Positions 1 through 8,706 are shown, counted from the first letter of the stretch. The stretch: 37,739 bases of DNA from an uncultured Clostridia bacterium (GCA_947625335.1 CANQNY010000007.1:1-37739); one strand, 5' to 3'. Program-made: numbers and translations. Notes: a model not told the origin generated them from the sequence alone.

Positions 1-816
1 GGTCAAAGCAGAGGTTTGGCTACTCGAAACTCGCTAAACAAGGCTCTCGAACAGCAAGGATTTTCTGCAAAAACTAACCTCGAAACTCCCGCTAAACAAT
101 GGACGGATTTTGAGAAACAGCGGCTTGCCGACGTTATGCGAAAGCGCGGCATTGAGTGGGAGCAGCTCGGCACGCACAACGAGCATTTGTCGGTTCTCGA
201 CTTTAAAAAGCAGGAACGCGCGAAAGAAGTTGCTTTCCTTGATGAAAAGGCGGAGTACGCCGACAAGCTCTTAAAGCATCGCGAGGAAATGCGCTCGCAG
301 GTTGAGGAAATTATTGACCAACTTGACGAGCGTTTTCAAGCGAAAAACGCACAAGTCCGACAGCTTGACGAGGAGCTTGCCGAAATGACCGCCGCGCTTG
401 CTGACAATCAGAACTTGCTGAAAGAAAGCGCGGAGAGGGTTTCTCAAATCAAGGCGATTGACAGCATTGAAACGGGAAAGACGGTGTTCGGTGGGAAAAT
501 CACGGTTTCTCGCGAAGATTACAGCAAGCTGACAGACCTCGCCAAAAAGCAGATTGCCGCCGAGAACAGGGAGAACGAGCTGACCGCCGAGGTTGCAAGG
601 CTGAAAAAGGAAACCGAGGCGGCGGCTGAGAGATACGCCGCTCTGGAACGGAACGCGCGGCAGATTTATCCGCTTAAAGAACGACTGCGCGTGTCTGAAA
701 ACGAGCTTGGGAGCTTGAGGGCGAAGTTCCAGAGGGTTATGGAGTTCGTGGAGGAGCTGGGGCTGGCGAAAAAGTTGAAAGAGTTCCTGAACCCAAGGCG
801 CGGAATGCACAGATAG
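1..816 (+). CDS. MobV-family relaxase (Pre/Mob), C-terminal part, cut by window edge
   Basis: The reading frame is open from base 1, so the gene begins outside the window and about 271 residues are visible. The first ~80 residues (GLATRNSLNKALEQQGF, then WTDFEKQRLADVMRKRG and EHLSVLDFKKQE) line up by eye with residues ~165-240 of the relaxase at 34122, just after that protein's HLDE..PHLH metal motif. The N-terminal catalytic half is therefore off-window. The rest is a long charged coiled coil with many E/K/R residues and no enzyme motif, typical of MobV C-termini. MobV proteins nick oriT and lead DNA transfer. It ends at TAG just before a strong hairpin terminator. It marks the end of a mobilizable element distinct from the one at 27.7-37 kb. 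Confidence 0.8.
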   Translation, partial: GQSRGLATRNSLNKALEQQGFSAKTNLETPAKQWTDFEKQRLADVMRKRGIEWEQLGTHNEHLSVLDFKKQERAKEVAFLDEKAEYADKLLKHREEMRSQVEEIIDQLDERFQAKNAQVRQLDEELAEMTAALADNQNLLKESAERVSQIKAIDSIETGKTVFGGKITVSREDYSKLTDLAKKQIAAENRENELTAEVARLKKETEAAAERYAALERNARQIYPLKERLRVSENELGSLRAKFQRVMEFVEELGLAKKLKEFLNPRRGMHR

Positions 817-822
817 CAAAAT

Positions 823-856
823 CCCCGAATGATGCGGTCATTCGGGGGTTATTTTG
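823..856 (+). terminator. Rho-independent terminator after relaxase
   Basis: Perfect 10-bp stem CCCCGAATGA / TCATTCGGGG (823-832 and 838-847) with a 5-nt loop and a following T-rich run, 7 bp after the relaxase stop. Confidence 0.85.
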
Positions 857-897
857 TGAGTTCGGCAACTATCTGCCCGAATGTCGCGAACCACCGG

Positions 898-2058
898 TCA
901 CTCCAACATAATGCTTTTAATCGGCAGCTTCTTTATCCTCCGAGAGTAGGCGTACATAGCTATTTCATAAGTGAAAACAAATAAGCCTAATGTGATTACA
1001 CACGCCGTGAAATCAAAGTTGTATTCGGGTACATTTTCGACATCGGCAAATACGATCGATACCATAATTCTTAATAACACATACTGATAGATTGTACCGA
1101 TTACAAATCCGATATAAGAAAACGGTCTGTAACCTCCGAGGACTGCCTTACTGCAATCGCTATGTTTGTAACCGAACACCCTCATCATAGCAATGGTTTT
1201 CGTGTTCCCTTTCACTACGCTTGAAAGCGATAGAAATAAGGTCACAAAGGCGAGGATTAAGCCTATCGTTAATATCATGATTGCCATTGTTTCGCTCGAA
1301 AGATCTTTTATGGACATTGACATCTGCACCATAGCCGAGAAACAAAACGCCGAAAATGCGATAAAGAACACAAGTGATTTTCTGCTCATTACCGTACTCC
1401 TCGTTAATTCTTTCAAAAAAGGCAAGTCCTTTGTTTCGTTTTTGCTTAACTTTGCCTTATACTCATGCTTTTCTTTCAACAAATCAAGCACGGGTGTTTT
1501 AAGTCTGAAACAGGCGTATATAACTGCTAAAACCGCAAAGCTGATTGCAGGTACAACGACCAAAAGAAATGCCAAAGATAAGTGAAACTGCACCTTGATT
1601 TCGGGGAAAAGATGTTCGGCATTTTGCAACTCGTAGAATAACGGCAGATAGAGAAATGCCGCTGCATATCCCAAAGCACAGCCGACGAAAACGCTTAATC
1701 CAAAAATCCAGAAGTGCTTTGCGATTTTGAAGTTAGAATATCCGAGAGCTTTCAGTATTCCGAGTTCTTTTCCGTGCGTATCTATGTAATTCTTGACATA
1801 GAACAGGAGCATAATGACCGATGTTACGGCTAAACAGCCACCCGAAACGGCTGCAACTACCTTTCCCGTCGAAACAATTGCATTATACATTGTGACGACG
1901 CCTGACGCTGTTATCTCGTTTTCCATTGCTGCGATGTCAATGTTATAATTCAAAAACAGCGTGCATACAAAAATGGCGCAGCAAGCGATAACGGAAATAC
2001 CGATAAGTTTCAGCGCGTCTTTCATTCCTACAACCATACCATCACCACCCGATTTCAT
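898..2058 (-). CDS. ABC transporter permease, FtsX/MacB-like
   Basis: A 386-aa polytopic membrane protein with about eight hydrophobic segments arranged as two FtsX-like halves. The first half carries the typical signature after a transmembrane segment (THGKELGILKALGYSNFKIAK). The second has a matching KTIAMMRVFGYKHSDCSKA. It overlaps the upstream ATPase gene by 17 bp, so the two are translationally linked and form one transporter. FtsX-type exporters with a separate ATPase usually export peptides or lipids, or give resistance to antimicrobial peptides; the substrate cannot be read here. The start is uncertain because several in-frame Met codons (MKSGG, MVVG, MKDAL) lie within 12 residues. 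It is shorter than the ~650-aa BceB/YtrF forms, so it may be a compact or N-terminally reduced version. Confidence 0.85.
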   Translation of the reverse strand: MKSGGDGMVVGMKDALKLIGISVIACCAIFVCTLFLNYNIDIAAMENEITASGVVTMYNAIVSTGKVVAAVSGGCLAVTSVIMLLFYVKNYIDTHGKELGILKALGYSNFKIAKHFWIFGLSVFVGCALGYAAAFLYLPLFYELQNAEHLFPEIKVQFHLSLAFLLVVVPAISFAVLAVIYACFRLKTPVLDLLKEKHEYKAKLSKNETKDLPFLKELTRSTVMSRKSLVFFIAFSAFCFSAMVQMSMSIKDLSSETMAIMILTIGLILAFVTLFLSLSSVVKGNTKTIAMMRVFGYKHSDCSKAVLGGYRPFSYIGFVIGTIYQYVLLRIMVSIVFADVENVPEYNFDFTACVITLGLFVFTYEIAMYAYSRRIKKLPIKSIMLE

Positions 2059-2734
2059 AAGCGGTCTTTTGCTTTTCGTTGGCAGAAACCTCGGAAATTT
2101 TTCCGCTGTTCATTTTTACAACTGTATTTGCCATTTCTGCTATATTCTGATTGTGTGTCACCATCACAATGGTAAAGCCGTATTCTTTATGCAGTTTGCA
2201 GATATAGTCAAGAACCTGCCTGCCCGTCTGTTCATCTAATGCCCCTGTCGGCTCGTCTAAAAACAGCACCTTCGGCTTTTTCGCAAGCGCACGGGCAACG
2301 GACACCCTTTGCTGTTCACCGCCCGAAAGTTCGCTCGGATATTTCCTCGATTTATCTTCAAGCCCTACGGCGGTTATAATTTTCCCGTATTCCCGATTGT
2401 CCGCAAGGTCAGCTCCCATTCGCACATTCTTTTCGACCGTCATATTCGGGAGCAGATAATACTGTTGGAAGATAAAACCGATATTGTCCTTGCGGAATTG
2501 TGTTAATTCACTGTCTGACAGCTTGGTTATTTCCCGTGAACCGTATGTGACACTTCCGCTATCGGGGCGTTCCAAACCCGATATTACATTCAGAAAAGTT
2601 GATTTTCCCGAACCCGACGCGCCTAAAATTACGGTGAAATCCCGATCGGAAATTTGCAAGCTTATCCCTTTCAGCACTTGATTTCTATTCCCGCCTGCTC
2701 CGTAAGACTTTGTAATGTCCGATACTGCAATCAT
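2042..2734 (-). CDS. ABC transporter ATP-binding protein (LolD/MacB type)
   Basis: A 230-aa ATPase with all motifs: Walker A GASGSGKS (38-45), Q-loop FQQYY (89-93), signature LSGGEQQRV (136-144), Walker B VLFLDE (156-161) and switch histidine in VMVTHNQ (194). The motif set and length match ATPases that partner FtsX-like permeases, and the permease follows with a 17-bp overlap. The start overlaps the end of the tetR-like gene by 4 bp, so regulator, ATPase and permease form one operon read leftward. ATP hydrolysis would drive export by the adjacent permease at the cytoplasmic membrane. Confidence 0.93.
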   Translation of the reverse strand: MIAVSDITKSYGAGGNRNQVLKGISLQISDRDFTVILGASGSGKSTFLNVISGLERPDSGSVTYGSREITKLSDSELTQFRKDNIGFIFQQYYLLPNMTVEKNVRMGADLADNREYGKIITAVGLEDKSRKYPSELSGGEQQRVSVARALAKKPKVLFLDEPTGALDEQTGRQVLDYICKLHKEYGFTIVMVTHNQNIAEMANTVVKMNSGKISEVSANEKQKTAYEIGW

Positions 2735-3309
2735 TCTGTTTTACCTCCTTTGATTTCTTTCAGCAAACCAACAAATACCTCCGACATCATCTTTCCGATT
2801 TCCTCAGCGGTAAAGGAACACATATTTGTCGCACAAAGAACGGCAATACCGTGCGAGTATATCCACAAATGACGGTAAAGGTCTTCGGCGGCATTCTCAT
2901 CAAGTCCATATCCGTTCTGAACGGACTGCAATATTTGATTATAGCTTTCATCTATAATCGGCAGAACACCCTCAACAGACGGTTTTTGCGGCTGCTCGGA
3001 CATAAAGAGCAGTTGAAACAGTTTTGGTTCTTTAATAGCAAATAGGATATACTGCATACCCACGCCCTTAAACGCAGGTTCCTGCTGCAGTCCGACTTGA
3101 ATATACTCAGCATATAGAGCCTTTGCAGCCTTTTGCACTTCTGCCTGTACTTCTTCCATATTTTCAAACACACTAAATATTGGTTTTGAAGATGACGCTA
3201 ATTTTGCTCCTAACGCTCTTGCCGTAACAGCGTTTATTCCCTCTTCGCGTGTTAAATCCAAAGCGGTTTTTATGATTTCTTCCCGTGTAAATTTGCATTT
3301 TGGCGGCAT
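2731..3309 (-). CDS. TetR/AcrR-family repressor
   Basis: 192 aa from the ATG at 3309, chosen over an upstream ATG because it has AGGAGG at the right distance and begins at MPPKCKFTREEI. Residues ~5-50 form the TetR helix-turn-helix (EEIIKTALDLTREEGINAVTARALG). The C-terminal two thirds are helical, as in ligand-binding TetR domains, with a stretch resembling TetR_C (YRHLWIYSHGIAVL). It is first in the operon with the ABC exporter, so it most likely represses its own promoter, and a small ligand or exported compound would relieve it. Tandem 14-bp repeats at the transcription start are the likely operator. Confidence 0.88.
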   Translation of the reverse strand: MPPKCKFTREEIIKTALDLTREEGINAVTARALGAKLASSSKPIFSVFENMEEVQAEVQKAAKALYAEYIQVGLQQEPAFKGVGMQYILFAIKEPKLFQLLFMSEQPQKPSVEGVLPIIDESYNQILQSVQNGYGLDENAAEDLYRHLWIYSHGIAVLCATNMCSFTAEEIGKMMSEVFVGLLKEIKGGKTE

Positions 3310-3330
3310 TTCTTTTCCTCCTATAATAAA

Positions 3331-3358
3331 GCAACGTGTGTTTCGCAACGTCTGTTTC
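3331..3358 (-). promoter_or_regulatory. Tandem 14-bp operator repeats for the TetR operon
   Basis: GCAACGTGTGTTTC (3331-3344) is followed directly by GCAACGTCTGTTTC (3345-3358), 13 of 14 bases identical. They lie at +1 to about +30 of the leftward promoter, between the -10 box and the ribosome site, which is where a repressor would block transcription. Confidence 0.6.
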
Positions 3359-3365
3359 TTATTCT

Positions 3366-3394
3366 ATTATAACACTATACTTTGGATTTGTCAA
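3366..3394 (-). promoter_or_regulatory. Sigma-A promoter of the TetR/ABC operon
   Basis: Minus strand TTGACA (3389-3394), 17-bp spacer, TATAAT (3366-3371); perfect consensus. Confidence 0.85.
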
Positions 3395-3455
3395 GGGGGT
3401 TGACGATATTTTTTGAAGAAGTCGGGGGAGGTATAGAAAAATTTGCCTGATTTTG

Positions 3456-3484
3456 TTGACAGGATGGATGATATGTGGTATAAT
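3456..3484 (+). promoter_or_regulatory. Sigma-A promoter of the Gabija operon
   Basis: TTGACA (3456-3461), 17 bp, TATAAT (3479-3484); perfect consensus, 60 bp before the gajA-like start. It diverges from the TetR promoter about 60 bp away. Confidence 0.85.
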
Positions 3485-3543
3485 ATAGATATAGTGTATG
3501 GCTATGTAGTGCCAAGTGTTTTTTATTTACAGGGGAGGCACCT

Positions 3544-5598
3544 ATGAAACTATCAAAAATGAAAATTCAGAACTATCGTTGTTTTGGAGAAGAACAAATA
3601 ATAAAATTTGATGATTTAACTACTTTTATTGGAAATAACTGTTCTGGAAAAACAACAGCTATGTCTGCGCTTAATTGTATTTTTTCAAATAACAGCAAAG
3701 ATAGAGTACTTAAACGTAGTGATTTTCATCTTCCGCATGATATGAGTTGGAACTCACTCGATCGTCAAGAACTATACATAGAAGCAGTTTTTGTTTTTGA
3801 CGAATTAGCTAAAGAAGGTGCCGATCTTTCAGCTATACCTGTGTTTTTTAAGAGCTTTGTGGTAGATGAACCAGGAGGAACACCCTATCTGCGAATTAGA
3901 CTAGAAGCATCATGGGAAAAAAGCAACAATATTGAGGGCGCAATAGAGAGCAAAATATACTATATTACTTCTTCTGAATCAGAAGCAATTACAGAAAGAG
4001 CAAAATCCTCAGCAAATCGAAAAGATTTGGATCAAATCAGAGTTATATATGTTCCGGCAGTACGAGATCCTTCCAAACAACTCAAGAACACTTCAGGAAC
4101 TATGATTAATCAAATAATGAGCAAGGTAAATTGGAGTGATAAATCCCAAAGGCAGATAAAAGACTCAATCGAAGCCTTGAATCAAAGTTTTTTAGCAGAA
4201 AAGGGTATCTCTATGATCAGCGAGTCAATAAATAGCCAATGGAAGATGTATGATTCAGATTCTCGCTATACAAACGCGCAGTTGAGATTTAATAGCACCG
4301 ATATTGATTCCTCCGTTAAAAACTCAGAGGTGGTCTTCTCACCCGCCATTACGCCCAAAGAATGTTCAATTGATGAATTGAGTGATGGCCTTCGCTCATT
4401 ATTCTATATTTCGCTTGTGGACAGCATCCTTAATGTTGAAATACAGATCAAACAGGAAATGCTGTCTAACCCAAAACAGCTATCGTTTTCATTTACTCCG
4501 CCTGTATTAACTATTATTGCTATTGAAGAACCTGAAAATCACATTGCTCCGCATTTAATTGGCAAGCTGATTCACAATTTGAAAAGCATAGCATCAAAAA
4601 ACAACGCACAGACAATATTAAGTTCCCATTCAACATCCATAATAAAGCGAGTAGAACCGGAAAGCCTACGGTATTTTAGAATTGATTCAAATCATGATAC
4701 GACTACTATCTGTTCCATAACTTTGCCTGACAAGGAAAATCCGCACGATCAGTATAAATATATAAAGGAAGCAGTAAAAGCGTATCCTGAATTATATTTC
4801 GCCAAATTGGTGATTTTAGGTGAAGGAGATAGCGAAGAAATCATTTTGCCCAAAATGTGGAGTGCTAAAAATGGGGATACAGATATAAGCGGAATCTCTA
4901 TCGTTCCTTTAGGCGGAAGGCATGTTAATCATTTCTGGCGGTTACTTAATGATTTGAAAATTCCACATATTACACTTTTGGATTTGGATAGAGAACGTTA
5001 TGGTGGTGGTTGGGGACGCATAGCATATGCAGTTGAGCAATTAATCAAATATGATCCTGAGAAAAAATCTGTGCTACAATCAGACAAAGGCACGATAAGT
5101 CTTGATGCAATGAAAAAATGGAGTGTATCGGATAATATGGGCTTATGGATTGAGAGGTTGGAAGAAAATGATGTGTTCTTCTCTTCTCCATTAGACATTG
5201 ATTTTTTGATGCTCGAACAATATAAAGATATATATATTTCTACACTTGGATCAACAGAAGGTCCTCAATTAATGGTTTCAGAAGCGGGGGAAAACCATAA
5301 AGTAAAAATAATTGATATCGAATCACAAGATAAAACATCTTTGCCGGAGTATATTGAAAGGATAGAAAATGATGTCCATAGTACATTGAAAGAATGTGGT
5401 GGAGATGGGGCAACATATTCAGATGAGCAGAAACGATTGATGATTTGGTACACATATTTTTTCTTAACTCGCGGAAAACCCTCTACACATATTGAAGCAC
5501 TCTCTCGAATTGATAATGACCAATTAAAAACAACTATGCCAGATGTTTTATCTAGGCTAATATTAGCGGCTGAAAAGAAATTAGAGGAGAAGATGTGA
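3544..5598 (+). CDS. gajA: GajA-like OLD-family ATPase/TOPRIM endonuclease (Gabija)
   Basis: 684 aa. The N-terminal ABC-like ATPase has Walker A GNNCSGKT (~30-37), a degenerate signature ELSDGLRSLFY (~278), Walker B IIAIEEPENH (~323-332) and the SSHS switch (~360). The C-terminal half has a TOPRIM nuclease fold: LGEGDSEE with the catalytic Glu (~425-432) and LDLDRER (~478). OLD nucleases next to a UvrD-like helicase are class 2 OLD, i.e. Gabija, in which GajA nicks phage DNA and is held back by nucleotides. The start has GGGGAGG upstream. At 684 aa it is longer than the ~580 aa I recall for characterised GajA; the extra length is mostly after the TOPRIM core. The gene is AT-rich compared with its neighbours, suggesting recent transfer. 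Confidence 0.87.
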   Translation: MKLSKMKIQNYRCFGEEQIIKFDDLTTFIGNNCSGKTTAMSALNCIFSNNSKDRVLKRSDFHLPHDMSWNSLDRQELYIEAVFVFDELAKEGADLSAIPVFFKSFVVDEPGGTPYLRIRLEASWEKSNNIEGAIESKIYYITSSESEAITERAKSSANRKDLDQIRVIYVPAVRDPSKQLKNTSGTMINQIMSKVNWSDKSQRQIKDSIEALNQSFLAEKGISMISESINSQWKMYDSDSRYTNAQLRFNSTDIDSSVKNSEVVFSPAITPKECSIDELSDGLRSLFYISLVDSILNVEIQIKQEMLSNPKQLSFSFTPPVLTIIAIEEPENHIAPHLIGKLIHNLKSIASKNNAQTILSSHSTSIIKRVEPESLRYFRIDSNHDTTTICSITLPDKENPHDQYKYIKEAVKAYPELYFAKLVILGEGDSEEIILPKMWSAKNGDTDISGISIVPLGGRHVNHFWRLLNDLKIPHITLLDLDRERYGGGWGRIAYAVEQLIKYDPEKKSVLQSDKGTISLDAMKKWSVSDNMGLWIERLEENDVFFSSPLDIDFLMLEQYKDIYISTLGSTEGPQLMVSEAGENHKVKIIDIESQDKTSLPEYIERIENDVHSTLKECGGDGATYSDEQKRLMIWYTYFFLTRGKPSTHIEALSRIDNDQLKTTMPDVLSRLILAAEKKLEEKM

Positions 5599-7421
5599 TG
5601 GCTGTTATTGCAAATGAAAAATGGTTGCCTTCTGATAATATAATTCTTGAAGAAAATGCAGTTGATGCAATTAAAGCAGATGGTAATGTTCTTGTCGTTG
5701 CTGGGCCAGGATCAGGGAAGACAGAATTATTAGCACAAAAAGCTAACTACCTGTTTGAAACTGATAATTGCAAAGAACCATATAAAATATTGGCAATCAG
5801 TTTTAAGAAGGATGCAGCCAAAAATCTTAAAGAACGCGTGGAACAAAGATGTGGTAAAGAAACAGCAGGTCGCTTTGATTCAATGACATATGATGCGTTT
5901 GCCAAAAGCCTTGTAGACCATTTTCGCTTAGCACTTCCACAAGAATTATGTCCTAATCAAGACTATATTGTAGAAAATAAAGAAGATATATTAAAAGAAG
6001 CTTTTGGACGATATAGTAATTTTAGTTCAAGAAATTATGATACTATCTTATCATCAGTATCACTTCCATTCGCCAAAGATGTGGTGATAGAAATGGTATG
6101 GCAGCTTCTGATACATGGCTTTGACGGACACGAATCAATGCTTACCTTTAAAATGATTAGTATGTTGGCAGAGTTTATTATAAGAACTAATGGATTGATA
6201 AAGCTTGGATTGCAAGAAACATATAAATACGTTTTCTTAGATGAATTTCAAGACACAACATCTCTTCAATATAACCTAGTGAAACAATGTTTCTTATCTT
6301 CAAAGGCGTTAATTACAGCGGTCGGAGATAACAAACAACGTATAATGGTATGGGCTGGAGCAAGAAAAACAATTTTCGTAGATTTTCAGAATGATTTTAA
6401 TGCGATCAAATATAAACTCATAATGAACCACAGATCCGCACCAAGGTTAGTTGACTTACAGAGAAAAATGTATTCCGTGCTTAATGAAAGTGATGGGCGA
6501 GTACAGCATACAACAAAATGGAGAAATGATGATGGAATTATAAACTTGTTTATTTCAGATAATTCCGAATCAGAAGCATTAGCAATAACTAATAACATAT
6601 TTAAAAAAATTGAAACTGGAATTTCTACGAAACAAATATGTATTCTTTGCAAACAAAAGCCACAAGATTATACTCAATTAATCATTGATTATTTGGGACA
6701 AAAAGGCATATATGCTAGAATTGAGAATGATTATCAAGATTTAATCAAAGAACCTATTATTGAAATTATTCTTTCTATTCTATTACTCTCCTGTAATCGG
6801 AAACATCCTGATGATTGGCAAGTATTAGTATCTTCTATAATAGAGCTGTGGAACATCTCGGATACACAATCTGATGATGAATACTTTAATGTTCAAAGCC
6901 AAATTGATGAGGAGTTATTAAGAATTAAACAACAGTTTAGCTTAGTAACAACAAAATCTGAGTTCTATGATGTATTAAAGGAAATAGTGTCATTTTTGAA
7001 ATTTGATCGTATTAAAGCTGTGTTTCCAGAATATAGTCAAGGAAAATATATAAATGATGTCCTCGATAAATTTGCAAAGCTTTTTTGGGATGAATTAGAA
7101 AAAACATCCATTGATTTGAATATGTCTATTGAGCGGTTTAAGGGGCTACACTCAATTCCAATAATGACAATTCATAAAAGCAAGGGATTGGAATATGATA
7201 CCGTGTTTTTTGTAGGATTAGAAGATGCTGCGTTTTGGAATTTCAAAAATCAACCTGATGAAGATCGCTGTGCTTTTTTTGTTGCTCTTTCTCGTGCTAA
7301 GAGTGAAGTGTCATTTTCTTTTTGTAAGAATCGAAATCATAAAACGCAAAAGCATAATGATATTAATGAATTTTTTGATCTGTTACAGGAGCCTGGAATT
7401 GCAAATATAATATATAACTAG
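5598..7421 (+). CDS. gajB: GajB-like UvrD/Rep superfamily 1 helicase (Gabija)
   Basis: 607 aa from the ATG at 5598, which shares its A with the TGA of gajA (TGATG), so translation is coupled. A GTG one codon earlier is possible. SF1 motifs in order: I GPGSGKT (~37-43), II VFLDEFQDT (~210), III AVGDNKQRIMVWAGA, IV NHRSAPRLVDLQ, V TIHKSKGLEYDTVFF and VI VALSRAKSEVSF near residue 560. In Gabija, GajB is thought to sense DNA ends made during phage attack and to act with GajA. It is somewhat longer than the ~500 aa usual for GajB. No accessory domain is obvious at either end. Confidence 0.87.
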   Translation: MAVIANEKWLPSDNIILEENAVDAIKADGNVLVVAGPGSGKTELLAQKANYLFETDNCKEPYKILAISFKKDAAKNLKERVEQRCGKETAGRFDSMTYDAFAKSLVDHFRLALPQELCPNQDYIVENKEDILKEAFGRYSNFSSRNYDTILSSVSLPFAKDVVIEMVWQLLIHGFDGHESMLTFKMISMLAEFIIRTNGLIKLGLQETYKYVFLDEFQDTTSLQYNLVKQCFLSSKALITAVGDNKQRIMVWAGARKTIFVDFQNDFNAIKYKLIMNHRSAPRLVDLQRKMYSVLNESDGRVQHTTKWRNDDGIINLFISDNSESEALAITNNIFKKIETGISTKQICILCKQKPQDYTQLIIDYLGQKGIYARIENDYQDLIKEPIIEIILSILLLSCNRKHPDDWQVLVSSIIELWNISDTQSDDEYFNVQSQIDEELLRIKQQFSLVTTKSEFYDVLKEIVSFLKFDRIKAVFPEYSQGKYINDVLDKFAKLFWDELEKTSIDLNMSIERFKGLHSIPIMTIHKSKGLEYDTVFFVGLEDAAFWNFKNQPDEDRCAFFVALSRAKSEVSFSFCKNRNHKTQKHNDINEFFDLLQEPGIANIIYN

Positions 7422-7425
7422 GCTC

Positions 7426-7454
7426 TTGGCACACACCTCATTATATGATATAAT
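7426..7454 (+). promoter_or_regulatory. Promoter of the 170-aa gene after Gabija
   Basis: TTGGCA (7426-7431), 17 bp, TATAAT (7449-7454), starting 5 bp after gajB. The next gene is therefore a separate transcription unit. Confidence 0.75.
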
Positions 7455-7597
7455 AACAAGGGGCAAACTGTTTGTTATTGTGTCCGTAAAGCCCGACGGA
7501 CCATTTGATGACGGATAGAATAAATGAGTTAAAAGCCGTTCAACCACAACTTGCACTCGCAACCATCGTCAAGATTTCAGTTTGAACAGGAGAAAAT
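7455..7597 (+). ncRNA. Structured ~140-nt leader or small RNA candidate
   Basis: Between the promoter and the ATG at 7598 lie three nested or sequential pairings: ATAACAA with TTGTTAT around 7452-7480, GTCCGT with ACGGAC around 7480-7500, and GTTCAA with TTTGAAC closing a larger arm just before the ribosome site. A leader this long and structured is unusual for a short gene. It could be a regulatory leader, a small RNA or simply a long 5' UTR. I do not recognise a known riboswitch. Confidence 0.35.
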
Positions 7598-8110
7598 ATG
7601 GCTTATAAAAATATACTTGATACTAAAAAATGCAACGGGTGTTATAGCAGAGATTTTTGCTTTTTGCGCAAGATTTCTTTACAGGATTATCCTGAAAGTA
7701 CGCAAAACTTTATAGTACATATTCCCAGTAGTTTGTTCTCTTTTGACAAAACGGAATATAGGTGGCACACAAACTATCAAGCTATTCTTGAACAGATTAT
7801 TGCTTATTACAATGATCAGCGCAATATAATACAGGAAAACTTGAAACCCGTTTTGTCATTCGAGACACAAAGAGACAGCGATAGGCAATTTATCAGGGAT
7901 AAGTTTAAACAGCTTTTAGATGTGGCTGCTAAAGCAACAGAAAAGTCTGCTCCTGAGGTTTCAATAGTATTTGATGGCACCGGACTTGTTTTTGTTTCTG
8001 ATTATTTAGAAACTGTTCACCAGGTTCTGTCGATGTTTCAAAAATACACCGATATAGTCAATCCAAACGAAGATGATTGCGGGTATTTTTCTGCAAATCC
8101 CAACAATTGA
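7598..8110 (+). CDS. Unknown 170-aa protein with N-terminal Cys cluster
   Basis: I do not recognise the family. Residues 13-22 carry CNGCYSRDFC, three cysteines in a tight cluster that could bind a metal, and the rest is mixed helix/strand. There is no signal peptide or membrane segment. The start has CAGGAG 7 bp upstream. It follows gajB by ~175 bp with its own promoter and a structured leader. Its position behind a defence operon makes an accessory role possible but unproven. Confidence 0.6.
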   Translation: MAYKNILDTKKCNGCYSRDFCFLRKISLQDYPESTQNFIVHIPSSLFSFDKTEYRWHTNYQAILEQIIAYYNDQRNIIQENLKPVLSFETQRDSDRQFIRDKFKQLLDVAAKATEKSAPEVSIVFDGTGLVFVSDYLETVHQVLSMFQKYTDIVNPNEDDCGYFSANPNN

Positions 8111-8254
8111 ACGGCGGCAACATCTTGGCAACAAAAATTCGGATAGCCGATATTTCACAGATAACTCAAATAATGCGGACACCACGAGCCAAAACGCTTA
8201 CACAAAATTGTTTAGAACGTGTTTGTCGGGAGCGAGTGGGAATAAAAACAATCA

Positions 8255-8289
8255 CCCCGAAAATCCCTTTACAATGCGGATTTTCGGGG
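8255..8289 (-). terminator. Terminator downstream of integrase stub
   Basis: Perfect 12-bp stem CCCCGAAAATCC / GGATTTTCGGGG with an 11-nt loop. On the minus strand a T-rich stretch follows (TGATTGTTTTTATTCC). Confidence 0.6.
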
Positions 8290-8301
8290 TATATTCTGTC
8301 T

Positions 8302-8346
8302 GTTGGCTACAAAATGGCTACATTTTACGGTTTTTTTGTAGCCAAC
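8302..8346. repeat. 13-bp inverted repeat beside integrase 3' end, possible att or arm site
   Basis: GTTGGCTACAAAA (8302-8314) pairs perfectly with TTTTGTAGCCAAC (8334-8346). TGGCTACA also recurs directly at 8304 and 8315. It lies 14 bp past the stop of the integrase fragment, where att and arm-type sites normally sit. A transcription hairpin is the alternative. Confidence 0.45.
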
Positions 8347-8359
8347 GCGCTTGAAATGC

Positions 8360-8656
8360 TCAAATTTCATCAAGCTTATTGGCTACTTCTATCTGCTTAT
8401 TGGGGTAAAGGTGGCTGTAAGTATCAAGCGTTGTCTGAACCTTTTCGTGTCCGAGCCTTTCGGCAATCAGCAGCGGCGAGAAACCCATTTCAATAAGGAG
8501 CGAGGCGTGACTGTGACGTATATCGTGTACTCGTATTCTCTTAACTCCCGACGCCTTGCACGCTTTCTCCATTTCGTGATAGAGATAATTCTTCGTGTAC
8601 GGAAACATTCTGTCGTCGGGTTTCAGCTCGTAACACCTGTCAATATACTCGCGCAA
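8360..8656 (-). pseudogene. Tyrosine integrase remnant, C-terminal ~98 residues
   Basis: Only the end of the catalytic domain is left: HDIRHSHASLLIEMG (His and Arg of the HxxR motif), LGHEKV, and the Tyr nucleophile in TTLDTYSHLYP. The first catalytic Arg (GLRxGE), the core-binding domain and the N-terminus are missing, and no ribosome site precedes the fragment. The sequence closely resembles the end of the integrase at 11700 (shared RIRLHDIRHSH-like and AERLGHE motifs), so it is the scar of a related element. The break lies just before the terminator of the MORN pseudogene. Confidence 0.85.
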
Positions 8657-8675
8657 ACAGGCACATAGTAAAAAT

Positions 8676-8706
8676 AAAAAGGACGTTTTTTAAAAACGTC
8701 CTTTTG
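8676..8706 (-). terminator. Terminator overlapping the end of the MORN gene
   Basis: AAAAGGACGTTTTT pairs with AAAAACGTCCTTTT. The TAA of the MORN frame lies inside the stem. Usable in both directions. Confidence 0.75.

Larger units (their letters stand above)
8111..8359. other. Gene-poor gap with hairpins
   Basis: No convincing gene. The plus-strand frame through it has no ribosome site and runs antisense into the integrase stub. The right half holds two hairpins annotated separately. Confidence 0.5.

Noticed and set aside
5598-7421. Housekeeping UvrD/PcrA
   Set aside because: Shorter than PcrA (~720 aa) and coupled to an OLD-type nuclease, which fits GajB.
8077-8496. Plus-strand ORF of 139 aa
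   Set aside because: No ribosome site, crosses two strong hairpins and is antisense to the integrase remnant.
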